A program made the translations under genes and the position numbers. From NCBI RefSeq assembly GCF_011927765.1, contig NZ_JAATJG010000001.1:220792-284791 (forward strand): 64,000 nucleotides of DNA, written 5' to 3'. This document shows, piece by piece, positions 1-7,967 of the stretch. The DNA is from Wenyingzhuangia aestuarii. GTDB lineage: Bacteria > Bacteroidota > Bacteroidia > Flavobacteriales > Flavobacteriaceae. Numbering within the stretch: position 1 is the first letter of the stretch; every line of letters starts with the position of its first letter. The notes under the pieces are model-generated. The model did no database searches, was not told the origin of the DNA, and saw only the letters and a program-made list of their open reading frames with translations.

Positions 1-819
1 TCCGATGCTCCGGTGATTTTATTTAAAGATGGAGGAGAAAACACAAATAACTTTAAGAGAATAATTAGCGTAGTAGGTACCAGGAATATTACAGCATATG
101 GTAGAGATTTTTGTAAAGAACTTTTAGTATCGTTAAAAGGATACAATCCATTAATTGTAAGTGGTTATGCTTTTGGAGTTGATATTTGTGCACATATTGG
201 AGCGTTAGAAAATGATTTGTCTACGTTAGCGGTGTTGGCTCATGGTTATGGATCCGTTTATCCAAAAGAGCATAAAAAGTATTATAGAGATGTTAAAGAA
301 AGTGGTGGGTTTCTATCTGAGTTTACTTTTGAAGAACCTCCTTACAGAGAAAACTTTTTAAAGCGAAACAGAATTGTTGCAGGAATGAGTCAGGCTACTA
401 TTGTTGTAGAGTCTGCAGCTAAAGGTGGAGCTCTGGTTACGGCAGATATTGCAAATTCGTATAATAAAGATGTTTTTGCAGTGCCAGGTAGAACTACAGA
501 TCCGTATAGCAAAGGATGTAATAATTTAATTAAACAACACAAGGCTGCTTTAATTACGTCTGGAGAAGATTTAATAGAGCAATTAGGCTGGAGTTCTAAA
601 ATAGAATCTAGTCCTAAAATAGTGCAACCACAGTTATTTGTAGATGTAGAGGGAGAGGAAAAGACAGTGTACGATATGTTAGAAATATCATCTCTGTATA
701 TGGATGAGATTTCTAGAATTAGTGGAATTCCTATTTACAAAATAGCAAATATTGTTTTTCAGTTAGAAATGAAAGGATTGGTACAAGTACTGCCCGGAAA
801 AATGATAAAGAGAGTTTAA
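1..819 (+). CDS. dprA: DNA-processing protein DprA (5' end outside window)
   Basis: DprA binds single-stranded DNA and loads RecA during natural transformation. The open frame continues to the left edge: the first codons read SDAPVILFKDGG, a typical internal DprA stretch, so the GTG at 13 is not a real start. The Rossmann-like core is visible as SVVGTRN, then SGYAFGVDICAH, the AHGYGSVYPKEH segment, SEF, and FLKRNRIVAGMSQATIVVESAAKGG in two adjoining pieces, followed by DVFAVPG. The last ~60 residues look like the C-terminal winged helix (DML1-like) found in many DprA proteins. About 272 residues are present against ~365 in the family, so roughly the first 95 are missing. The 3' end overlaps the convergent EamA gene by 4 bases. 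Confidence 0.93.
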   Translation, partial: SDAPVILFKDGGENTNNFKRIISVVGTRNITAYGRDFCKELLVSLKGYNPLIVSGYAFGVDICAHIGALENDLSTLAVLAHGYGSVYPKEHKKYYRDVKESGGFLSEFTFEEPPYRENFLKRNRIVAGMSQATIVVESAAKGGALVTADIANSYNKDVFAVPGRTTDPYSKGCNNLIKQHKAALITSGEDLIEQLGWSSKIESSPKIVQPQLFVDVEGEEKTVYDMLEISSLYMDEISRISGIPIYKIANIVFQLEMKGLVQVLPGKMIKRV

Positions 820-1679
820 TTTTTCTTAGAAATTAAGCTTTCTAAAATTACAGCAGAAACAATAATACTACCTCCAATTAAAGTTGCTATTGTAGGTTTT
901 TCATCTAAAAATAAATAAGCTAGAATTACTACATATACAGGTTGAATACAACTTAGTAGTGATGCGGTTGTAGCTGAAAAATATTTAAATGTTTTTACGT
1001 AATAAGTGTGTCCAATAGCAGTGGTAAAAGCTCCTAAAAATATTAAGTAAGGAAGTAAACTGTTGTAGTGAGCTACTTTAAAATCTAATAAAAATAAAAG
1101 AGGTGCTAGAAATAGAGCGATCCATCCGTTCTGATAAAACATTAGCATACTAGCATCGTAAGTAGCCACATGTTTTTTCATTAAAATATTTCGAGAGGCA
1201 AAAAATATAGCAGAAATAATTCCAAAGAAGATTCCAAGGCTAGTGTCGTTTCCAAAATTGAATTCAGGAGTTAAGATGTATAGTCCAAAAAGTACAACCA
1301 ATGCTAAGAATAAATGCTTTGGATTAAATTTTGTTTTTAATAGCAAAGGTTCTAATAAAGTGGTAAAAATAGGAAAGGTAAATAGAGCAATTACACCCAA
1401 GCCAGCACCAGCTAACTGAAGAGCATAAAAATAAGTAATCCAGTGTCCACCTTGTAAAAAGGCACAAAAAATAAAAGAAGCAGTATCTTTTTTGTAATTG
1501 TAGCTAAGAGATGTTCCTTTGATTTTGTTATAAATAGCAAGAGTAATAAAGGCAAAAAAACATCGAGACCAAATTCCTATTTCAGGTGGTAAAGATATAA
1601 AGTTTCCTAAGGGAGCGGCTCCTGCAATAATTATTAAAGCAATGTTTAACTCTATAACATTCTTAAATTCTTTTTTCAT
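816..1679 (-). CDS. EamA/DMT-family transporter
   Basis: This 287-residue protein is almost wholly hydrophobic with about ten predicted membrane segments, the pattern of the drug/metabolite transporter (EamA) family made of two repeated five-helix halves. The first half begins ELNIALIIIAGAAPLG and the second around residue 145 (SLGIFFGIISAIFFASRNILMK). The conserved ending with a proline-containing helix (SCIQPVYVVILAYLFLDEKP) is typical of EamA repeats. The substrate cannot be read from sequence; family members export amino acids, purines or other metabolites. It is the last gene of a minus-strand run after the flippase gene and dut, 5 bases downstream of dut. Confidence 0.88.
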   Translation of the reverse strand: MKKEFKNVIELNIALIIIAGAAPLGNFISLPPEIGIWSRCFFAFITLAIYNKIKGTSLSYNYKKDTASFIFCAFLQGGHWITYFYALQLAGAGLGVIALFTFPIFTTLLEPLLLKTKFNPKHLFLALVVLFGLYILTPEFNFGNDTSLGIFFGIISAIFFASRNILMKKHVATYDASMLMFYQNGWIALFLAPLLFLLDFKVAHYNSLLPYLIFLGAFTTAIGHTYYVKTFKYFSATTASLLSCIQPVYVVILAYLFLDEKPTIATLIGGSIIVSAVILESLISKKN

Positions 1680-1684
1680 GCTTT

Positions 1685-2119
1685 TTATTTAGTACCAGTA
1701 CTTCCAAATCCTCCAGTTCCTCTGTCCGTAGTGCCTAATTCTTCAACTTCTAGCCATTCAGCTTGTTCGTGTTTGGCAATTACTAGTTGAGCGATACGTT
1801 CACCATCAGTCACTTCAAAAATTTCGTTGGATAGATTTACTAAAATGACTCCTATTTCACCTCTGTAATCAGCATCTACAGTTCCTGGAGAATTTAATAC
1901 GGTAATTCCTTTTTTAGCAGCCAATCCACTTCTAGGTCTAACTTGCGCTTCGTAGCCATGTGGTAGTGCAATAAACAAACCTGTTTTTATAATGGCACGT
2001 TCTAAAGGTTTTAGAAATACACTTTCGCTAATGTTTGCTTTTAGGTCTAAGCCTGCTGCCCCAGTTGTTTCGTATTGAGGTAAAGCATGTTTAGATTTGT
2101 TGATGATTTGCACTTTCAT
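1685..2119 (-). CDS. dut: dUTP diphosphatase (dUTPase)
   Basis: Hydrolyses dUTP to dUMP and pyrophosphate, keeping uracil out of DNA and supplying dUMP for thymidylate synthesis. At 144 residues it has the normal length of the homotrimeric enzyme. The five family motifs are visible: AAGLDLKA near the N terminus, [27 protein letters not shown] with the catalytic Asp, RIAQLVI, and the glycine-rich C-terminal arm [10 protein letters not shown] that closes over the substrate. The gene lies 33 bases after the flippase gene and 5 bases before the EamA gene, so the three are probably cotranscribed. Confidence 0.97.
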   Translation of the reverse strand: MKVQIINKSKHALPQYETTGAAGLDLKANISESVFLKPLERAIIKTGLFIALPHGYEAQVRPRSGLAAKKGITVLNSPGTVDADYRGEIGVILVNLSNEIFEVTDGERIAQLVIAKHEQAEWLEVEELGTTDRGTGGFGSTGTK

Positions 2120-2152
2120 ACTAAAGAAATTTAGTACAAAGAAACTTCTTAT

Positions 2153-3595
2153 TTACCTGTTAAACAATCTTTGTTTTATGAATTTTTGCTCACTGTAGTA
2201 AATCAATCCTAACGTAAACAATATAAAACCTGTGTTGATAAGAAAGTTTCCTCTAAAAAAATAAAAAGAAGTAAAACTTAAGGCTGAAATTAACAAAAAT
2301 AAGCCTCCTATTTTAGTTATATTATAGGGGGTTTTATAGTGTTTTTGTCCGTATGTATAAGAAGTTACCATCATAATTGCGTAAACTACAAATGTAACCC
2401 AAGCAGCTCCCATATAACCCAATATTGGAACCATGGTAACCAAACCTAATACAGTTAAAATTCCTCCTAATACAGAAAAGTACATGGCATATCTTGTTTG
2501 TCCTGTGTTTTTGTACCACACAGAAAGGTTGTTGTAGATCCCTAATAATAAATTTGCTAATAGAATAACAGGTACAATAGCTAGTGTTTCAAAATACTCA
2601 GGCTGTTTTAATAATAGACCCGCAAAAAAATCTATATAAGCAACAATAAATAAAACAATTAGTGCTCCTAAAATAGTAAACCACTCTAAAATAAGTGCAT
2701 AGGTTGCTTTTGCATTTTTTTGTTTGGCAATGTTAAAAAAGAAAGGTTCTGCACCTAATTTAAATGCAGTAATAAATAAGGACATAAAAACTCCTAGTTT
2801 GTAGGTTCCTGCGTAGGCACCAGCAATGCTTTTGTTTAGGTATCTAGGTAAAATTAATTTGTCTAAATTTTCGTTAGTTATGTAGGCAATTCCTGCAATT
2901 AAAATTGGCCAACTATAACTTAACATTCTTTTTAAAAGTGTTGTGTTTAGCTGAATTTTAAACTTTAAAAACATAGGTAATAGCAAGGCAAATATAAGTG
3001 CACTAGCTATTAAATTGGCTAAAAATATATAGCCTACTTTAGAAGTTGTGTGGAACCAATTAAGACTACTTTCGTTACCATGTGTTGGGATGTACCATAA
3101 AAATAGCAAGTTTAAAATGGCATAAATGGTAATGTTTAAAATTTTAAAAACGGCATAGTTTAATGCTTTGTTTTTTACTCTTAAATAGGCAAAGGGAATA
3201 ACCACAAGGGTATCTAGTAAAGCAGTAATAATTAAAATTCTAAAGTGATTGGTTTCGCTAAACTCTAATACAGGAGCAATGGTGTCGGCTAAAAAAAACA
3301 AAGGAGTTAATAGTAGTAAGGCTACTAATCCTACCATGGTAAAAGTGGTGTTAAGTACTTGCGTTTTGTCTTTTTCCGAATTAAAAAATTTAAAAAAGGT
3401 GGTTTCCATTCCAAAAGTAAGCAATACGTTAAAATAAGCAGCCCAAACATAATATTCGGTGTTTATGTTAAAATCTGCAGTACTTGGTAAGATTTTTGTA
3501 TGTAACGCAACTAGAAAAACGTTAATAGCTTTAGGTAAAACGGCTGCAATACCATAAACCAAAGTGTTTTTTATAAAAGATTTTAATGTGCTCAA
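2153..3595 (-). CDS. Polysaccharide flippase (Wzx/MATE-like, MVF superfamily)
   Basis: A 480-residue integral membrane protein with about 12-14 hydrophobic helices, matching polysaccharide biosynthesis/export proteins that flip lipid-linked sugar units across the inner membrane. It starts MSTLKSFIKNTLVYGIAAVLPKAINVFL in register with family N termini; charged residues are confined to short loops, and a longer loop carries TKILPSTADFNINTEYYVWAAYF. The specific glycan is unknown and no polymerase gene is adjacent. It heads the flippase-dut-EamA run. A TATATTTG element 17 bases upstream of the start is a candidate promoter, back to back with that of the divergent gene. Confidence 0.88.
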   Translation of the reverse strand: MSTLKSFIKNTLVYGIAAVLPKAINVFLVALHTKILPSTADFNINTEYYVWAAYFNVLLTFGMETTFFKFFNSEKDKTQVLNTTFTMVGLVALLLLTPLFFLADTIAPVLEFSETNHFRILIITALLDTLVVIPFAYLRVKNKALNYAVFKILNITIYAILNLLFLWYIPTHGNESSLNWFHTTSKVGYIFLANLIASALIFALLLPMFLKFKIQLNTTLLKRMLSYSWPILIAGIAYITNENLDKLILPRYLNKSIAGAYAGTYKLGVFMSLFITAFKLGAEPFFFNIAKQKNAKATYALILEWFTILGALIVLFIVAYIDFFAGLLLKQPEYFETLAIVPVILLANLLLGIYNNLSVWYKNTGQTRYAMYFSVLGGILTVLGLVTMVPILGYMGAAWVTFVVYAIMMVTSYTYGQKHYKTPYNITKIGGLFLLISALSFTSFYFFRGNFLINTGFILFTLGLIYYSEQKFIKQRLFNR

Positions 3596-3612
3596 ATTAG
3601 AAATATATAGAG

Positions 3613-3620
3613 CAAATATA
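3613..3620 (-). promoter_or_regulatory. Candidate -7 element (TATATTTG) of the flippase-dut-EamA run
   Basis: On the minus strand TATATTTG fits the Bacteroidota -7 consensus TAnnTTTG and lies 17 bases before the flippase ATG at 3595. I see no convincing TTG -33 element. It abuts the divergent plus-strand element at 3624-3631. Confidence 0.45.
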
Positions 3621-3623
3621 TTC

Positions 3624-3631
3624 TATTTTTG
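3624..3631 (+). promoter_or_regulatory. Candidate -7 element (TATTTTTG) for the DUF6973 gene
   Basis: TATTTTTG matches TAnnTTTG and lies 26 bases before the ATG at 3658. The two opposed -7 elements are only 3 bases apart, so RNA polymerase could hardly occupy both at once. No clear -33 TTG is seen. Confidence 0.45.
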
Positions 3632-3657
3632 CAGAAAGAAAATGAAAGTAAGAGGTT

Positions 3658-4350
3658 ATGAAATTTAAAAAATCAACGTGGGTATTGTTGTTTGTGTTTT
3701 TGGCTGGTATTTCGGGTTATAGTCAATCTTCTAAAAAAGCCTTTAAAAAACTAAGTTCACCAGAAAAATGTTGGGTTGTATTTCATCCTTTTAAAGCTAA
3801 GAGAGCCTATAGAGTTACTAAAGAAGTAGAGCAGGTAATAGATTCTATAAGACAAATAGGGAATATGGGAACGCATCATGCAGGAAACCAGTTAGATGCT
3901 TTTAAGCATGCTTTTTGGATGTGGAGTTTGGCCGAAGAAATAGGATGGAGATCTGCTAAAAGTTTAGGAGATCAACACGAAAAAGGAAATTATGAATTCC
4001 ATAAAGAACACAAATTAGAAGATAGAACTACTCCCGATAAAGTAAGTGGAGAAATGGATTTGTATAATAATGCTGTTGGAATTAGGCTTTATAAGAAATA
4101 CAAAAAACAAAAATTAACGCAACAAGAACGAATTGAAAAAGTAAAAGAGGCGGTGTTAAGGGGAGAAATGAGAATGATTTATCAGACCTATTCTGGTAAA
4201 TATTTAGATGCAACAGGTCGTTTGATTCCTAAAAACGAATATTATGGGGTGTGGGAAAACTCTAAATGCTTGGTGCCATCAACCTCTATTTTTTTAATGG
4301 CCGATAATAAATCTAAATCGTTAAATTTGTCTCAAAATATTAAAAAATGA
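3658..4350 (+). CDS. Secreted protein with DUF6973-like domain
   Basis: A 230-residue protein with an N-terminal signal peptide (MKFKKSTWVLLFVFLAGISGYSQ, in the first 23 residues). The body carries the pattern of the DUF6973 family: a QLDAFKHAFWMWSLAEEIG helix, then LGDQHEKGNYEF and SGEMDLYNNAVGIRLYKK. The conserved His, Asp, Glu and paired Asn residues suggest a possible metal site or hydrolase, but no activity is known to me. The stop overlaps the start of the next gene by 4 bases (ATGA), so the two are probably translationally coupled and share the run ending with the acyltransferase. Confidence 0.72.
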   Translation: MKFKKSTWVLLFVFLAGISGYSQSSKKAFKKLSSPEKCWVVFHPFKAKRAYRVTKEVEQVIDSIRQIGNMGTHHAGNQLDAFKHAFWMWSLAEEIGWRSAKSLGDQHEKGNYEFHKEHKLEDRTTPDKVSGEMDLYNNAVGIRLYKKYKKQKLTQQERIEKVKEAVLRGEMRMIYQTYSGKYLDATGRLIPKNEYYGVWENSKCLVPSTSIFLMADNKSKSLNLSQNIKK

Positions 4351-4775
4351 AAACAGTACATTCAATTTTAGCAGCCTTTGTATTAATTGCCATTGCTATG
4401 GTAGTTTTTAATGCTGTAATGAGTTTAAAAAGAGAAGAAAAGTTTAAAGCCGGAGATCGTAAATTAGGATTGATAGCCTTAATTTTAACTCATACGCAGT
4501 TAATTATTGGTTTAATAACTTTTTATATATCAGATTGGTATATGGAGTTAAGAAGATTAGGCATGGGTGGAGCTATGAAAGATTCAGAAATAAGATTAAT
4601 GAGTGTTGAGCATCCTTTAATGATGATTATAGCGATTGCTTTAATAACTGTAGGTTGGTCTAAGCACAAGAAAGCTACGGAAGACAAAGCTAAATTTAAA
4701 TCTTTTGTAATTTTTTACGGATTGGCTTTGTTGGTAATTTTATCAAGAGTGCCTTGGGCTCAATGGTTCCAATAG
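4347..4775 (+). CDS. Small four-helix membrane protein, function unknown
   Basis: A 142-residue protein with four hydrophobic helices (roughly residues 5-25, 42-62, 88-105 and 122-140). One conserved-looking loop reads YMELRRLGMGGAMKDSEIRLMSVEHPLMM, with a His at the start of the third helix; a second His lies in helix two (LTHTQLIIG). Two membrane histidines could in principle bind haem, and related proteins are sometimes labelled cytochrome b, but the sequence does not prove it. It overlaps the preceding DUF6973 gene by 4 bases and is followed after 10 bases by the acyltransferase gene. Confidence 0.7.
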   Translation: MKTVHSILAAFVLIAIAMVVFNAVMSLKREEKFKAGDRKLGLIALILTHTQLIIGLITFYISDWYMELRRLGMGGAMKDSEIRLMSVEHPLMMIIAIALITVGWSKHKKATEDKAKFKSFVIFYGLALLVILSRVPWAQWFQ

Positions 4776-4785
4776 ATTTTACTTT

Positions 4786-5544
4786 ATGGGAAAATATAAA
4801 AAAATGCCAATAGGTAAACGCTTATTGGCATATCCTTTATCTGTTGTTTTTTATTTAATGTATGCTATTTTGTTATGTGTATTTCATCCTTTACAATGGA
4901 TGGCATTAAAAGTAGGTGGCTATACAGCACATAAAAAAATAGTAGATATTTTAAATTGTTGTTTAACGGCTTCTTTATACATTTTAGGAACTCGTGTAAA
5001 ATTTATAAATACCTATAAGTTTGATAATTCAGTACCAAATATTATTGTTTCGAATCATCAAAGTACACACGAAATATCTCCTTTAGGATGGTTTTTTAGA
5101 GATTTGCATCCTAAGTTTGTGGCTAAGCAAGAATTAGGAAAAGGAATTCCAAGTGTCTCTTTTAACTTAAAACATGGAGGATCTGCTCTAATTGACAGAA
5201 AAGATGCTAGACAAGCATTGTCTGCAATTGGTGCTTTTGCAAAGTATTTAGAAAAAAACAAGAGAGCTGGAGTAATTTTTCCGGAAGGAACAAGAAGTAG
5301 AGATGGACAACCTAAACGTTTTTCGGAAAATGGGGTAAAGATTTTAACCAAGTTTGCTCCATCGGCAACGGTTATTCCTGTAACCATTAACAATTCTTGG
5401 AAGCTGTGGGAGTATGGTCAATTTCCAATGAATATTGGTGTAAAAATGACCATAGAAACACATCAACCTATTAAGGTTGCAGACCAATCTTTTAATGAGT
5501 TGTTTGCAGAGGTTGAAGAAAAAGTAAAGAGTAAAATAATATAG
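4786..5544 (+). CDS. plsC: 1-acyl-sn-glycerol-3-phosphate acyltransferase (PlsC family)
   Basis: Transfers a fatty acyl chain to lysophosphatidic acid, or to another lyso-lipid, at the inner membrane. The 252-residue protein has an N-terminal hydrophobic helix pair (residues ~13-45) and the family blocks in order: block I as NHQSTHE (an H-x4-E version of the usual HX4D), a block around FVAKQELGKGIP, block III FPEGTRSRDG and block IV VIPVTIN. Glutamate in place of aspartate in block I occurs in other PlsC-type enzymes. It is the last gene of a three-gene plus-strand run and is followed by a strong hairpin terminator. Whether it is the main PlsC or a paralogue such as an aminolipid acyltransferase cannot be decided here. 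Confidence 0.9.
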   Translation: MGKYKKMPIGKRLLAYPLSVVFYLMYAILLCVFHPLQWMALKVGGYTAHKKIVDILNCCLTASLYILGTRVKFINTYKFDNSVPNIIVSNHQSTHEISPLGWFFRDLHPKFVAKQELGKGIPSVSFNLKHGGSALIDRKDARQALSAIGAFAKYLEKNKRAGVIFPEGTRSRDGQPKRFSENGVKILTKFAPSATVIPVTINNSWKLWEYGQFPMNIGVKMTIETHQPIKVADQSFNELFAEVEEKVKSKII

Positions 5545-5558
5545 ATTATAGATTTGCC

Positions 5559-5598
5559 AAAAAAGGGAGGTTTTGAATATTCAAAACCTCCCTTTTTT
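5559..5598. terminator. Bidirectional Rho-independent terminator
   Basis: A perfect inverted repeat, AAAAGGGAGGTTTTGAATAT and its complement, is flanked by A and T runs. It separates the plus-strand plsC run from the convergent SusD-like gene and can serve both. Confidence 0.92.
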
Positions 5599-5613
5599 TA
5601 TGCTTGTATTTAT

Positions 5614-7161
5614 TTAATCCCCTGGATTTTGTTCTGCATTTATATTTGCAGATATCTCACTTTCGGGTATGGGTAATATTAGTTGATAACTCTCAATGTC
5701 AAGCACATTCACAGCTTTATGAAAAGCCTTTAAAATGTAGAATCTGTTTCCGTCTAATTTTAACTCCTTTGTCCATTGATTGAAAATAATCTCAGTCAAT
5801 TCATCTTTTGTTTTAGGCTCAGTAATTGGAGTGTTAACGTTGGTTTTGTTTAAGTTTTCAATAGCTAAATTAGCTTTGTTGGTTTGGTTGTAAGCTTGAG
5901 CTAATGTTAATAAGACTTCTGTATAGGTTCCAAAAACAAGTTCATCTTTTTTAATAAATCTATTAAAATTAAAATCTATAGAATTGTTTTCAAGTGTGTT
6001 TAAAAAGACACTATAAATATTATTCTCCAATGTAGGGATTGTAATAGTTGTTAAAGTTTCAATGGTTTTAGTATAGTTGTTCTGATTAAAATAAATTCTA
6101 CCTAAAAGGAATTTTGCAAAATCTGGAGAAACTTTTGAAATGTTTGAATCATTTTTTGGTAAATGTGCAATAGCAAATTCTAAGTCGATAATAATTTGCG
6201 TTTCAATTTCAGAAATACTGTTAAATGATGGATTGAAATCAGAAATATTACTTGCTGTTTTTAAGACTAATGGAACTTTTCCAAACCAATTTATAAGAGA
6301 TGCGTATGTATAAGCTCTTAGTATGTAGGCTTGTGATAGAATTGTATTTAAACCATCAATATCATTGGGATAAGCTTTGTGAGCATTTTCTAATAACTGG
6401 TTTGCTTTATAAATGGTTGTGTAATATTCATTCCACAATTTACTCAAGGTTTCATCTTTGGAAGTAAGAGTATGATTTTTAATATCTGCAAAAGAACCAA
6501 AGACTTTGTCTTCTATTTGGTTTGTATATAAAGCATCTACTAAAATATGTTGTTGTTCTGTATTGATTAAACTATTGTAAACGCTTTGTAGTGCAGCTTC
6601 AACATCTTTCTTTTGTTGATCAAATCCCTCTGAAGGTAATTCATCGATAACTGTTGGTTTAATAGGAGTAATATTGTTGAAAGAACCATTGTTTAACTCT
6701 AATACATCGTTATCATCATTCACATTGACAAGCGAGAAATTAAATTTTCCAGAGATATTATATTTCTCATCTTTAGTAATGGTTAATGTTCCACCTTTTT
6801 TAGTGATGTAAGCATTTTGATTATCTAAATAAGAGGCAATTGCAATCGATTTTTGATTGAACAATTCTTCAGAAAAATAAATGGTATCCCCTTCAATATT
6901 AATAGGATTGTTTATAATTTCATAATTCCCTTCTATAGTATCGTTAATTCCTATTAATAAGGTTTCTGTATTATTTCCAAATGTTATTAAATACTCATCT
7001 ACTATTTTGTAGGCAAAAACAGAGTCAGTAGTAAATATATTTCCGTTGATCGTGATTTCGGTATCTAATGCAGGTAAATCGGTAGGAGTGTTTTCTTTTT
7101 CCTCATTACAACTTAAAAGAAGTAAGAGGCAAGTAAAAATTAGATAGCATGTGTTTTTCAT
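5614..7161 (-). CDS. SusD/RagB-like lipoprotein with extra N-terminal DUF6252-like domain
   Basis: SusD proteins are surface lipoproteins that capture glycans or peptides and sit on a SusC TonB-dependent channel. The signal peptide ends in the lipobox LLSC with Cys18. Residues ~30-165 form a beta-rich domain with the pattern seen in DUF6252-type lipoproteins: GTLTITK, then ISGKFNFSLVN, then LELNNGSFNNI. Residues ~180-515 are SusD-like: helix DVEAALQSVYNSLI, a TPR-like core (AYILRAYTYASLINWFGKVPLV; FAKFLLGRIYFNQNNY) and the hallmark C terminus QLILPIPESEISANINAEQNPGD in two adjoining parts. The ending shows the SusD part is intact. No SusC gene is adjacent on either side, which is unusual, so the partner must be elsewhere or absent. 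The ligand is unknown. Confidence 0.85.
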   Translation of the reverse strand: MKNTCYLIFTCLLLLLSCNEEKENTPTDLPALDTEITINGNIFTTDSVFAYKIVDEYLITFGNNTETLLIGINDTIEGNYEIINNPINIEGDTIYFSEELFNQKSIAIASYLDNQNAYITKKGGTLTITKDEKYNISGKFNFSLVNVNDDNDVLELNNGSFNNITPIKPTVIDELPSEGFDQQKKDVEAALQSVYNSLINTEQQHILVDALYTNQIEDKVFGSFADIKNHTLTSKDETLSKLWNEYYTTIYKANQLLENAHKAYPNDIDGLNTILSQAYILRAYTYASLINWFGKVPLVLKTASNISDFNPSFNSISEIETQIIIDLEFAIAHLPKNDSNISKVSPDFAKFLLGRIYFNQNNYTKTIETLTTITIPTLENNIYSVFLNTLENNSIDFNFNRFIKKDELVFGTYTEVLLTLAQAYNQTNKANLAIENLNKTNVNTPITEPKTKDELTEIIFNQWTKELKLDGNRFYILKAFHKAVNVLDIESYQLILPIPESEISANINAEQNPGD

Positions 7162-7196
7162 TTTGAGTAAGCTCTTTTTAATTGCTAATTTATCAA

Positions 7197-7967
7197 TTAT
7201 AATAGTTTAAATTCATCTCTATCTTCTAAAAAACGAAACTGATTTCTGGTTTTTGTTAAGGTGTTTTTTTGGAGTGTAATTTGTCTTACAACAGCTTGGT
7301 TAGAACAGTGTGTTAACAATTCTCCTAGAGGACCAATTACTTGGGAATCTCCTTGGTAATTTAAATGGTTTCCATCTATTCCTAATCTGTTTACGGCCAC
7401 TACATAGCTCATGTTTTCTATAGCTCTAGCTGTTAATAAGCTGTTCCATGCAAAAGCTCTTTTGGCTGGCCAATTGGCAACATAGATAGCAATGTCATAA
7501 TCATTGGTGTTTCTAGACCAAACAGGGAATCGTAAATCGTAACAAATAAAAGGTTGTATTTTAAATTCTTTATAGTTTATAGGGGTTAAGTTGCTTCCTG
7601 AAGTGTAAACATCATTTTCTTTACCATAAGTAAATAAATGTTTTTTATTGTAAACAGATTGGATTCCTTCTGGGGTTACAAATATAAACCGATTAAAGTA
7701 ATTGTTGTTTTCTTGAATACTTAAAGATCCACAAATAGCACAATTTAATTCTTTGGCTTTGGCAAGCATCCAGGTAACAGAAATTCCATCCATAGGTTCT
7801 GCAATTTTAGCAGGTTCCATACTAAAACCTGTGCTAAACATTTCTGGTAGCACAATTAAATCTGTAGTTATGTTTGCAAGCTGCTTGTCTAAAAAATCAA
7901 TAGTGGCTGTGCTGTTCATCCATTGAATGTCTGTTTGTACAAGCGTTATGTTTATTGAATTTTGCAT
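7197..7967 (-). CDS. Omega-amidase (nitrilase superfamily, YafV/NIT2-like)
   Basis: Hydrolyses omega-amides such as 2-oxoglutaramate and 2-oxosuccinamate, the keto acids left when glutamine or asparagine serve as amino donors. The nitrilase catalytic triad is visible: Glu42 in LPEMFSTGFS, Lys109 in YNKKHLF and Cys142 in ICYDLRFPVW. The 256-residue length and the MEP/DG pattern after the Glu fit the YafV subgroup. Its start overlaps the 3' end of the aminotransferase gene by 16 bases, indicating cotranscription. The pairing is the known coupling of glutamine transaminase K-type enzymes with omega-amidase, which pulls transamination forward, for example in methionine salvage. Confidence 0.92.
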   Translation of the reverse strand: MQNSINITLVQTDIQWMNSTATIDFLDKQLANITTDLIVLPEMFSTGFSMEPAKIAEPMDGISVTWMLAKAKELNCAICGSLSIQENNNYFNRFIFVTPEGIQSVYNKKHLFTYGKENDVYTSGSNLTPINYKEFKIQPFICYDLRFPVWSRNTNDYDIAIYVANWPAKRAFAWNSLLTARAIENMSYVVAVNRLGIDGNHLNYQGDSQVIGPLGELLTHCSNQAVVRQITLQKNTLTKTRNQFRFLEDRDEFKLL

